Source: a bacterium (GTDB lineage Bacteria; Patescibacteriota; Minisyncoccia; Phycocordibacterales; UBA6065). From it: a stretch of DNA of 48,768 nt. Under the pieces are notes generated by a model. That model was not told the DNA's origin. It worked only from the letters and a program-made list of their open reading frames with translations, and made no database searches. The position numbers and the translations under genes were made by a program. Position 1 is the first letter of the stretch, and every line of letters starts with the position of its first letter. The stretch spans positions 421,000 through 469,767 of the forward strand of contig JAUXUT010000149.1 of assembly GCA_030680695.1 (NCBI GenBank), in the 5' to 3' direction. Positions 1 through 8,706 of this stretch are shown here, one piece after another.

Positions 1-1196
1 GCACTTCCCAGCACTGAAAGTTCTTTTCCAACTTCGACATTGCCAGAAAGTGTCGCCCTTATGCTCGGACCGACCCTGTCAGCACCACCGCGCACATTAA
101 GCATGGCTATCTCTGCCATGTTCTGGGCATTCGCTATCTGACTCTCGAGCGCTGCCCTCATTGCCGCAAGTTCAGCTGAACCAGATGATGGCACTGTCGA
201 CGTCACAGGTACATACACAACCGAAGGGCTCGTCTGGTTGGCAGGAGCAGGGTTAATGACGGTGACCACCTGTGTGACTGGTCGAACAGGTTCTTCATCG
301 TCCGTATCGTCTATAGTCGCAGTCGTAAATGCGAAGTCATCGCCACCAATACCGAAGAGCCTCGCAAAATACGAGCCTGTCCGATCAAAGATTGGATTTA
401 TAGTCCTATATACAGAGACAGCGATACTTTCCGCGACTGACCTGAAACTCAAGTCCTCTGACAATGCCGACGATGCGGCGGCGAGGGCCATGCGGTTATT
501 GCCATCGATCGCACGTGCGACCTCCATAACCTTCGAAGGAAGTGATGCGGCAACCTCTGCGGTATCAATCGTTCTTTCACCGATATCTTCGATTGTCGTA
601 AGGTAAGAATTTCCAACCAGACGTATCGACGAGGCAATATCATATATTGTTGATTCAATTGCCCTGCTCATCGACTCCCCAACGGACCTTATTCCTTCGA
701 TAGCGACACCGCGACGTGATGCATCCGCAATTCCCGCACCTCCCACTATTAATGCCACGGCTACTGTGCCTGCGGCGACCTTATCCAGGAGACCAGAAAG
801 AGTTGTGAGTGAGGATTGGGAAATTATAGGTCGCGAAATAGACGCCTTAGATTTTTTCAAAGTAGGCAGAAAATCGCGGTCGTCTGAATGGTACAAGACA
901 TCCGAGATGCTTTGTGGTTGAGCGGATTCTCGGATGACCGAGGCCGTCGAGTCTACGACCGGAACAGCGGCAGGAGTTGTGGTCAAATCTGCATCTAATG
1001 TCGCCTGCTCGCGCGCGGCAAGGTAACCCTTGAGAGAGTCTTCGCACACGAACCATGCGCGACCGACGATGCGCGCCTCGATCTTCTTCGCTCTGATGAG
1101 TTGACCGATGTAATCTTGAGCGTACCCGTACACCTTACTCGCCTTTCGAGAAGAGATGTATTTTTTTCCGTCGACTATTAGATGCTCGTCATTCAT
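1..1196 (-). CDS. Partial membrane-anchored protein with N-terminal HTH/excisionase-like domain (C-terminus runs off window)
   Basis: Minus-strand frame from ATG at 1196 (MNDEHLIVDGKKYISSRKASKVYGYAQDYIGQLIRAKKIEARIVGRAWFV...) reads open to base 1. Absent from the ORF track because it has no stop inside the window. Hydrophobic segment (VAAGTVAVALIVGGAGIA) in the middle. Confidence 0.75.
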   Translation of the reverse strand, partial: MNDEHLIVDGKKYISSRKASKVYGYAQDYIGQLIRAKKIEARIVGRAWFVCEDSLKGYLAAREQATLDADLTTTPAAVPVVDSTASVIRESAQPQSISDVLYHSDDRDFLPTLKKSKASISRPIISQSSLTTLSGLLDKVAAGTVAVALIVGGAGIADASRRGVAIEGIRSVGESMSRAIESTIYDIASSIRLVGNSYLTTIEDIGERTIDTAEVAASLPSKVMEVARAIDGNNRMALAAASSALSEDLSFRSVAESIAVSVYRTINPIFDRTGSYFARLFGIGGDDFAFTTATIDDTDDEEPVRPVTQVVTVINPAPANQTSPSVVYVPVTSTVPSSGSAELAAMRAALESQIANAQNMAEIAMLNVRGGADRVGPSIRATLSGNVEVGKELSVLGS

Positions 1197-1551
1197 TACG
1201 ATAATTATAGAATCGGATAGCCGAGATACGTATACCCTTGAACGTGTTTTCTGGGGAAAAGCCAAAACGACATTTCAAGAGCTCGGCAGTGCAAATGATG
1301 TCGATAAACATCACGGCCATGTGAACGAGCATGTTGTTCATCTGATCGACCATCGATGTGCACAAGACAGACGATTTGACGGAATTTTCTTTCGTGGCTA
1401 ACATTCGTGAACCGTGTATCAAGGTTTATCAATCTTTAAAAATGATTAGATAAAGCACCTAGCCACCGAATCGCAACCTCGACTGACGCCGGTTTTTACT
1501 TACCTCACCGACAAGTTTCCTCTTTGCGCCCCGTTCATGTAGAGTATCGTC

Positions 1552-2304
1552 ATGGACAACACTACAGCACCAGAACATAAGAAAAGGCTCGATGTCTATA
1601 TCGCCGAAACCGGTCTTGTTCGCAGCAGGAGCGTTGCAGCCGATCTTGTGAAGCGCGGAAAAGTAATTGTGAACGGCAACATCGAAAAAAAACCGAGCCT
1701 CATTGTCTTCCCTGCTGACAAAGTTGAGGTGTCTGAAGCGATGCGTTTCGTAAGTCGCGCTGGTGACAAGCTCGACGGCGCACTCGATGCATGGAAAATA
1801 GATGTCGATGGCATGACTGCAATTGATATCGGTTCATCGACCGGTGGATTCGTTGATTGCCTCTTGAAACGCGGTGCAGAAAAAGTCATCGCCATCGAAG
1901 TCGGCACGGATCAGCTCGATGCGTCGCTTCGTGGTGATCCGCGAATCGAGTTGCACGAGCAAACCGATGTGCGAAGATTCTCTTTACCTAAGTCTTCACC
2001 CCTCGCCGATCTCATCGTTGCAGACGTATCATTCATTTCATTGTCGCTCATCTTTCCCAAAGCATACGAACTTCTCCGCAAAGGCTGCGAGATGATCGCA
2101 CTCGTAAAACCGCAATTCGAAGTCGGCCGTGAAATCGCTCACAAAAGGAAAGGTGTCATCCGCGACGAAAAAGAACGTCGCACCGCATTCGACCGCGTTG
2201 TCGCCGACGCCAAATCAATCGGCTTTAAAGTCGTCGCATATATCGACTCCCCTCTCGATGGCGAGGGTGGCAATCGCGAGTACCTCCTCCGTCTCAAAAA
2301 GTAA
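1552..2304 (+). CDS. tlyA: TlyA-family rRNA methyltransferase / hemolysin-like (S4 + FtsJ domains)
   Basis: S4-like N-terminus (RLDVYIAETGLVRSRSVAADLVKRGKVIVNG) and SAM-binding AIDIGSSTGGFVDCLLKRGA. Confidence 0.9.
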   Translation: MDNTTAPEHKKRLDVYIAETGLVRSRSVAADLVKRGKVIVNGNIEKKPSLIVFPADKVEVSEAMRFVSRAGDKLDGALDAWKIDVDGMTAIDIGSSTGGFVDCLLKRGAEKVIAIEVGTDQLDASLRGDPRIELHEQTDVRRFSLPKSSPLADLIVADVSFISLSLIFPKAYELLRKGCEMIALVKPQFEVGREIAHKRKGVIRDEKERRTAFDRVVADAKSIGFKVVAYIDSPLDGEGGNREYLLRLKK

Positions 2305-2354
2305 TTCGAATTGATCATCATCCTTGCTTTATTCTGTGTCGGCTGGTAAAAAGC

Positions 2355-2678
2355 ATGGAAATGTACAAAGTAACGTATATCGTTTATCATCATCACCTTG
2401 GAATGTTTGCCTGGCAGAAAACTGAGACGAACCAGCTTCGTCCTGTGAAGGGCGAATACCTGCACATGGAGACGCCAGGCCTGTCGGTCTTCGTCGAACA
2501 TGTCGAGCGCGACATCCAGACCGGCGAGCATTTCGCCTTCTGTAAGTCGCTCGTCGCAATCGGCATGCCTGAAGACGGTGATGCCGCCAAGTCCTTCTGG
2601 CTTGTTGAAGAAGGCTGGGAGAAGCTGCAGGTGGATGATCGCCATCAACTGGCCTTCCACCACCAACACGAGCTTTAA
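2355..2678 (+). CDS. Small hypothetical protein
   Basis: 107-aa ORF between tlyA and a terminator; no recognised motif. Confidence 0.55.
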   Translation: MEMYKVTYIVYHHHLGMFAWQKTETNQLRPVKGEYLHMETPGLSVFVEHVERDIQTGEHFAFCKSLVAIGMPEDGDAAKSFWLVEEGWEKLQVDDRHQLAFHHQHEL

Positions 2679-2689
2679 AAATTCATTGC

Positions 2690-2728
2690 GCCGCCAGACC
2701 CTCCGGGTCTGGCGGCTTTTTCTTATCA
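2690..2728 (+). terminator. Rho-independent terminator
   Basis: GCCGCCAGACCC-TCC-GGGTCTGGCGGC followed by TTTTTCTT. Confidence 0.85.
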
Positions 2729-2835
2729 AAACGAGCCTGGATACGCCCTTTACTCCCTGCCCCACATATGTTATTCTGTGGCCTATCAGAGCCACCCGGC
2801 TCTCTTTATTTTTCTTTAAGGAATCCTTTATCCGT

Positions 2836-4638
2836 ATGCAGATCCGCAACATCGCCATCATAGCCCACGTCGACCACGGCAAAACGACCCTCATGGACGG
2901 CATCATGAAGCAGGTTGGAGTCGCCAAAGAAGGCTTCTCTATGGATTCCAATGCCCTGGAACAGGAGCGTGGCATCACCATTTACGCCAAAAATGCGGCA
3001 ATAACGTACAAAGGCACCAAAATTAACATTGTGGACACCCCTGGACACGCCGATTTCGGCTCTGAAGTCGAACGTGTGCTCCGATCTATTGACACCGTCC
3101 TCCTGCTCGTAGACGCCCAGGAAGGCCCTATGCCACAGACCCGTTTCGTACTCAAGAAGTCTCTCGAGCTTGGTATGAAGCCGATTGTGCTCATAAACAA
3201 GATAGACAAGCCTGCCGCTCGCCCAAAGGAAGTTATGGACGAAATACTCGAGCTTTTCATCGAACTTGGTGCAACAGACGCACAGCTCGACTTCACCACA
3301 ATTTATGCGATCGGCCGCGACGGCATCGCTAAACGCAAGCTTGAAGACGAATCAAAGAACCTCGATCCCCTGCTCGACACCATACTCGAGCTCGTGCCAC
3401 CTGCGGCATCAGACATTTCGGCACCTCTGCGCATGCAGCCTTTCAACCTCGCATATGATTCCTACACTGGACGACTTGGCCTCGGGCGAATCTACGAAGG
3501 AACCATCAAGGTGGGTCAGAATGTTATCATAAAAAAACCTACAGGCGAGGTTCGCCAAGGCAAGGTCACCAAGCTATTCACCTTCGAAGGACTAGATCGT
3601 AAGGAAGTAGACGAGGCGGGCGCCGGCGATATTGCCATGGTTGCCGGACTTTCCGACATATTCATCGGTGAAACCATCTGCCAGGATGCGGACCAAACGC
3701 CTCTCCACGCCATCAATGTTGACGAACCAACTATCGCCCTTAACTTCCTCGTCAATAACTCGCCTTTCGCTGGACGTGAAGGTAAGTTCGTAACCACCCG
3801 TCAGATTCGTGAACGCCTTGAAAAGGAGCTCGAGGTCAACGTGGGACTACGCATAGACTTCACTCCACCTGTTCAACCTGGCCAACCTGATACTTTCAGG
3901 GTATTTGGACGAGGAGAACTCCACGTATCAGTCCTTCTTGAAAACATGCGCCGAGAAGGATTTGAATTGCAAGTGTCTCAGCCTCAAGTAATCATAAAAG
4001 AAATTGACGGCGTAAAGTCCGAGCCATTTGAAGAAGTGACTGCAGATGTCAGGTCAGAACATTCTGGCGAAGTCATCCGCAAGCTCTCTGTACGGAAAGG
4101 AATCATGACCAACATGAACGAGCGCGAAGGCATCACTCGCCTCACCTTCGAGATTCCAACCCGTGGCCTTCTCGGATATCGCGGTGAATTCGTCATCGAT
4201 ACCAAGGGTGAGGGCATCCTCTCTGCTCGATTCGTCGGCTTCAGGCCTCACGTAGGCATGATCGAGAAGCACGAGGTAGGATCCATGATTTCCATGGAAA
4301 ACGGCGAAGCTGTCGGATTTGCCCTTTGGAACCTACAAGAACGAGGCGTTCTGTATATCAATCCAGGAACTCCTGTGTATGAAGGCATGATTCTTGGCAA
4401 CACATCCAAGGGTGAAGACCTCGAAGTAAACCCGTGTAAGGGTAAAGTGCTTTCAAACTATCGATCCGCCGGCAAAGACGATGCAATCACGCTCATTCCC
4501 CCATTCAAAATTTCAATCGAGCGCGGACTTGAAATCATGCATGAAGATGACTTCCTTGAAATAACTCCTGAATCTGTGCGCTTGCGTAAACAATCCCTCA
4601 AGAAAACTGACCGAGAGAAAAATAAGAAGAAGGCATAA
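2836..4638 (+). CDS. typA: Translational GTPase TypA/BipA
   Basis: MQIRNIAIIAHVDHGKTTLMDGIMKQ, EQERGITI, DTPGHADFG, NKIDKP. The ORF-track start at 2500 is too far upstream; the true start is likely 2836. Confidence 0.95.
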   Translation: MQIRNIAIIAHVDHGKTTLMDGIMKQVGVAKEGFSMDSNALEQERGITIYAKNAAITYKGTKINIVDTPGHADFGSEVERVLRSIDTVLLLVDAQEGPMPQTRFVLKKSLELGMKPIVLINKIDKPAARPKEVMDEILELFIELGATDAQLDFTTIYAIGRDGIAKRKLEDESKNLDPLLDTILELVPPAASDISAPLRMQPFNLAYDSYTGRLGLGRIYEGTIKVGQNVIIKKPTGEVRQGKVTKLFTFEGLDRKEVDEAGAGDIAMVAGLSDIFIGETICQDADQTPLHAINVDEPTIALNFLVNNSPFAGREGKFVTTRQIRERLEKELEVNVGLRIDFTPPVQPGQPDTFRVFGRGELHVSVLLENMRREGFELQVSQPQVIIKEIDGVKSEPFEEVTADVRSEHSGEVIRKLSVRKGIMTNMNEREGITRLTFEIPTRGLLGYRGEFVIDTKGEGILSARFVGFRPHVGMIEKHEVGSMISMENGEAVGFALWNLQERGVLYINPGTPVYEGMILGNTSKGEDLEVNPCKGKVLSNYRSAGKDDAITLIPPFKISIERGLEIMHEDDFLEITPESVRLRKQSLKKTDREKNKKKA

Positions 4639-4649
4639 GAAGGCATAAA

Positions 4650-4686
4650 AAACAAAATCCCCGCATAAGCGGGGATTTTGTTTTTC
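4650..4686 (+). terminator. Rho-independent terminator
   Basis: AAAATCCCCGC-ATAA-GCGGGGATTTT followed by GTTTTT; may be bidirectional. Confidence 0.85.
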
Positions 4687-4718
4687 GGTCCCAGTCTCTG
4701 GCCTAAAGCCAGACGGGA

Positions 4719-5021
4719 TTAGAAGCTGCGTCGAGCGCCGCCTCCACCGAACGAAGAACCGCCTCGTGGTCGCTCTTCCATAGGGCGAGCCTCGTTGACC
4801 TTGATATTGCGTCCTTCGAAGTCCTGACCGTCGAACATCGCGACTGCCTTATCAGCATCAGCATCTTCCATGGTTACGAATCCGAATCCGCGTGAGCGGC
4901 CGGTCATCTTGTCCATGAGAACTGCAGCGTCAGACACTGCGCCTGCGCGCTCGAAGCCAGCCTTGAGGCTCTCCGAAGTGGTGCCGTACGATAGGTTACC
5001 GACGTAAAGTTTCTTTGCCAT
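4719..5021 (-). CDS. RRM-type RNA-binding protein
   Basis: MAKKLYVGNLSYGTTSESL...SRGFGFVTM (RNP1/RNP2 motifs), Gly/Arg-rich tail; start refined from 5147 to 5021. Confidence 0.92.
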   Translation of the reverse strand: MAKKLYVGNLSYGTTSESLKAGFERAGAVSDAAVLMDKMTGRSRGFGFVTMEDADADKAVAMFDGQDFEGRNIKVNEARPMEERPRGGSSFGGGGARRSF

Positions 5022-5256
5022 TTGTCTATATTGTCTTACTAACTTATAACTATCGCCTTTCCTTTGGCCTGAAACTTGCGTTCGTACCTCGAGAAACCAA
5101 CGACCCCTTAAGTATACACACGCTTCACCTCTAGTCAAATCACTCAATACGATGTGAGATAAAATGTGCTTTATTCGGAATCATTGATGCGATACGCTCA
5201 CACATGACGTAGAGTCAGGCTCGCCATTTCAAGCCCTTGTGTTGGCCGTATTACGG

Positions 5257-6048
5257 CTATACGGAATCTGCCAGTCTGTATTCCCCAACCCTTGTTCTTA
5301 ATATGGAAAGGGTTACGGCGCCTGTACCAAGGTCATTACCAACATCCTGAACGAGTTGGCGAACATAAAAACCAGAGCCGCACACGACGCGGGCCCGAAA
5401 TACGGTTATTTGGCCTTCGAACGACCCAATGAGCTCTTCCCATCGCTTCATTGTCTCTTCCTGCCTGAAATCCCCAACCAACGGCATGACGCTGTCACGA
5501 ATTGCCTGAAGGAGCTCACCTGTCGAAACCTGCCTTGATCCGACAAGCTCGACGGCTTCTGTCTTCACTTCATGCGTCGGTATGTCTTTGTCGACGAGAC
5601 GTCCTGAACGAGCAAGTGCGAACATTGGCTCGCCGTTGATGACCTTAGATGAATACGGCGGATACTTCTGCATGATTGTGCCTTTATACTTCCCCAACGA
5701 GCCCTGAATGTCCGTATCAGTGACAGTGGCCGACGGATCGCGCTCGACTTTCTTTGCGATACCAAGCACATCAAACGTGTCAGTTTCATACCCAAGGAAA
5801 AATTCGAACTCGTATTCCTTGTCGAGACTTGTGTATGCATCTCGTTCCTTGTTTTTCTCACCAGCGAGTACAACAAGTACGCCTTCGGCCATCGGATCGA
5901 GCCGACCGGCGTATGTCATTTTCGCCTTGGCATATTTGTGGTGACGGGCGACATATCGCTCGATAGTCTGAAGCGGTGTCTCGCTTTTTCGCTTACGTAG
6001 GTTCAATACATCGCTGATTGATTCATTTGCCATAGGGCCATGGTACAA
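5257..6048 (-). CDS. truB: tRNA pseudouridine(55) synthase TruB
   Basis: KMTYAGRLDPMAEGVLVVLAG motif, YEFEFFLGYETDTFD. Confidence 0.9.
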   Translation of the reverse strand: MYHGPMANESISDVLNLRKRKSETPLQTIERYVARHHKYAKAKMTYAGRLDPMAEGVLVVLAGEKNKERDAYTSLDKEYEFEFFLGYETDTFDVLGIAKKVERDPSATVTDTDIQGSLGKYKGTIMQKYPPYSSKVINGEPMFALARSGRLVDKDIPTHEVKTEAVELVGSRQVSTGELLQAIRDSVMPLVGDFRQEETMKRWEELIGSFEGQITVFRARVVCGSGFYVRQLVQDVGNDLGTGAVTLSILRTRVGEYRLADSV

Positions 6049-6082
6049 TGCTTCAACCTAATAACAAAGTCAGCTGTATTGT

Positions 6083-6658
6083 ATGAGAAAGATCGTATTC
6101 GACATCGAAACAAGAAACCTATTCCAGGATGTAGGCACTAATGACCCTCGGGACCTCGACATCTCTGTCGTGTGTCTCTACGACTACTCAACCGACTCGT
6201 ATCACAGCTTTCTTCAGGAAGACTTCGGCAAGCTTTGGCCCATACTTGAAAGCGCCGATATGCTCATTACCTTCAACGGCGACCATTTCGACATACCACT
6301 ACTCGGCAAGTACTATCCTGGCGACCTCACCAAGATAAAGAGTCTTGATCTGCTGAAAGAAATAAAAGATTCACTCGGCCGACGCATCAAACTCGACACC
6401 ATTGCCGAGGCGACTTTGGGCGCAGGAAAATCCGGACACGGATTGGAAGCCATCACGTGGTGGAAAAATGGCGAAATCGACAAGATCATTAAATATTGCC
6501 TAGACGATGTTAAAATCACCAAAGAAGTCTACGACTATGCAATGGCACATGGAATTCTCAAATACAAAGACGGTCTGGCCATCAAGGATATAAAAATGGA
6601 CACAAACGATTGGGAGAAGAAAGCTGATTCGGCCCTTACCTTCTCGATGGGATTTTAA
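6083..6658 (+). CDS. DEDD-type 3'-5' exonuclease / RNase H-like domain protein
   Basis: FDIETRN, TFNGDHFDIPLL and YCLDDVKIT acidic motifs. Confidence 0.8.
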   Translation: MRKIVFDIETRNLFQDVGTNDPRDLDISVVCLYDYSTDSYHSFLQEDFGKLWPILESADMLITFNGDHFDIPLLGKYYPGDLTKIKSLDLLKEIKDSLGRRIKLDTIAEATLGAGKSGHGLEAITWWKNGEIDKIIKYCLDDVKITKEVYDYAMAHGILKYKDGLAIKDIKMDTNDWEKKADSALTFSMGF

Positions 6659-6685
6659 GCCTTATTTTAAACACATTTTATGTGC

Positions 6686-6714
6686 TTGACTTTTAACCTC
6701 ATAGGTGATATAAT
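6686..6714 (+). promoter_or_regulatory. Sigma70-type promoter
   Basis: TTGACT (6686-6691) - 17 nt - TATAAT (6709-6714). Confidence 0.75.
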
Positions 6715-6821
6715 GGGGGATGGAAGATAGATAGCCCCTTTCGGACACGTGCCTCGGCACGGAAGCTTCTGATTGGAGTACGCTATCGTCTCCGTTCACC
6801 ACAAACAAAAAAGGATAGGTC

Positions 6822-7298
6822 ATGAAATATGCAGCGGTATGGTTTAGTTATTTAGCCTGTATGGTATTGATTCCCCTCTGGGCTTATTTCCGGAGCGGTT
6901 CCTCATATCAAGAGGCTGGGTTATCTAACAGCGTCATCCTCTGGGCGGCGCTTGGCCTGACGTTCAACTTGTCATATTCGATACTTCTGGGGTATACGCT
7001 CAGAAGATTCATGAAGCGCAATGACGCTAACATCCGCGCTGCACGAGGTAGACCCGCAAGTATCGAAAAGGCCTTCAGTGAGGGTGATCCCGTCCGAGTC
7101 CTCGCCATAACGCCTGACGAGATGCATGCCGTCCTGCAGGGCTACTTCTCGACAAGATTCGTGAAGCTTCCTGCAAAAGCCACGCTGACAGGCGTCCAGA
7201 AGGGTAAAAATTACATCGTCGGTGAAGGCGGTAGTCTCCTCGATGTGATCAAAACCGAACTCGCGGATTCAACTCTGGGTGGCATGGCTGACATGTAA
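6822..7298 (+). CDS. Hypothetical protein with N-terminal transmembrane segments
   Basis: Two hydrophobic helices then a soluble C-terminal region; own promoter and terminator. Confidence 0.7.
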   Translation: MKYAAVWFSYLACMVLIPLWAYFRSGSSYQEAGLSNSVILWAALGLTFNLSYSILLGYTLRRFMKRNDANIRAARGRPASIEKAFSEGDPVRVLAITPDEMHAVLQGYFSTRFVKLPAKATLTGVQKGKNYIVGEGGSLLDVIKTELADSTLGGMADM

Positions 7299-7314
7299 GT
7301 GACCCCCCCATTTC

Positions 7315-7348
7315 AGCCGCGCGTGGCAACACGCGCGGCTTTTTTATT
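7315..7348 (+). terminator. Rho-independent terminator
   Basis: GCCGCGCGTG-GCAA-CACGCGCGGC followed by TTTTTTATTT. Confidence 0.88.
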
Positions 7349-7353
7349 TCAGT

Positions 7354-7839
7354 CTATACGGAGATTTTTCGTAGGTCTTCGATCACCTTCCCCGCATGAC
7401 CGAGCGGCTTCACATTGTCGTATATTGTGCGGACTTTGCCGTCGGTATCAATAAGAAACGTCGTGCGTTCAATGCCCACATGCTTGGCACCGAATACTGA
7501 TTTCTCTTGCCAAACATCGTACATGCGACAAACCTCACCGTCCACATCAGAAAGCAAGTTGAAATTCAGTCCCTGCTCGCGACAAAACTCTTGGTGGGAT
7601 TGGGCGTCGTCTGCGCTCACTCCAAGTACCACGGCGTTGAGGTCCCCTATCTCATATTCATGATCGCGGAATTCCTGCGCCTCGAGAGTACAGCCGGAAG
7701 TCATATCTTTGGGATAAAAGTATAAAATGACGTTCTGGCCACGATAATCTGAAAGCGAGCGCATTTTACCTCCCTCGTCTGGCAAAGTGAAATCTGGCGC
7801 CAGATTTCCGATCATGTCGGTTTGTTTGAATGATTTCAT
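7354..7839 (-). CDS. bcp: Peroxiredoxin (Bcp/PrxQ type)
   Basis: APDFTLPDEGG, LYFYPKDMTSGCTLEAQEFRD. Confidence 0.93.
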   Translation of the reverse strand: MKSFKQTDMIGNLAPDFTLPDEGGKMRSLSDYRGQNVILYFYPKDMTSGCTLEAQEFRDHEYEIGDLNAVVLGVSADDAQSHQEFCREQGLNFNLLSDVDGEVCRMYDVWQEKSVFGAKHVGIERTTFLIDTDGKVRTIYDNVKPLGHAGKVIEDLRKISV

Positions 7840-7920
7840 GGGCTTGGAAGATGAATGGTGGAAAATGTTATACTTACACGTACATTATACAGACGTTAAT
7901 CGAGACATAATACGACACCC

Positions 7921-8706
7921 ATGGATAATCAACAGAAACAATCGCTCGCAGTGCCAATCGCTATCGTCCTTGCAGGGGCATTGGTAGGTGTAGGTGTATA
8001 TATGAGCGGTAAGCCAGTTGGAACTGCGACGGGCAATGTCCCAACGGCCGTAAATCAGGCACGGGACATCGTTGTTCCGCCAGTTACTTCAGCCGACAAT
8101 ACCATCGGCACAACGAATGCAGATATTGTGCTCGTTGAATATTCGGATACTTCGTGCCCGTTCTGTAAAAATTTCCACAGCACCATGAAGACACTCCAAT
8201 CGGAATACGGTGCTTCGGGCAAAATGGCTTGGGTATATCGCCATTTCCCTATAGTCCAGCTCCACCCTACGGCCCCAAAGGAATCAGAAGCCACGCAGTG
8301 CGCCGCTGATCAGGGCAAGTTCTGGCCATACATTGATTATGTATTCGGTTCGACTTCAGGCAACCTTTCCACGACCCAGCTATCGAGCATCGCTGCTTCT
8401 GTCGGTCTCGACACGACCACTTTCGATGCCTGCCTTTCGAGCGGCAAGCATACCGCGGCAATATCCGCCTCTGTCGCAGAAGCACAGAAACTTGGTGCGA
8501 ACGGAACCCCAACTTCCTATCTACTCCTCAAAAAAGCTCTACCAGACAACGTTGTCGAGGACATCATGTACGTCTTCGCCCAGTATCGCCAGCCTGACGG
8601 ATCGCTCCTTGGCGGCGTAAGCAAAGACAAGAAAGTGGTACACGTATCTGGCGCCCTCCCATACGACTTCATGAAAGGCCTTATCAACATCATTCTCGGG
8701 GCCTAA
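7921..8706 (+). CDS. DsbA-like thioredoxin-fold oxidoreductase, membrane anchored
   Basis: N-terminal TM, EYSDTSCPFCKNFH (CPFC active site), WVYRHFPI. Confidence 0.88.
   Translation: MDNQQKQSLAVPIAIVLAGALVGVGVYMSGKPVGTATGNVPTAVNQARDIVVPPVTSADNTIGTTNADIVLVEYSDTSCPFCKNFHSTMKTLQSEYGASGKMAWVYRHFPIVQLHPTAPKESEATQCAADQGKFWPYIDYVFGSTSGNLSTTQLSSIAASVGLDTTTFDACLSSGKHTAAISASVAEAQKLGANGTPTSYLLLKKALPDNVVEDIMYVFAQYRQPDGSLLGGVSKDKKVVHVSGALPYDFMKGLINIILGA

Noticed and set aside
238-606. 122-aa plus-strand ORF
   Set aside because: Antisense to the continuous minus-strand coding frame covering 1-1196; low-complexity Ser/Ala composition.
2139-2981. 280-aa minus-strand ORF
   Set aside because: Antisense across tlyA, a small ORF and the start of typA; no recognisable domain; well-supported genes lie on the other strand.
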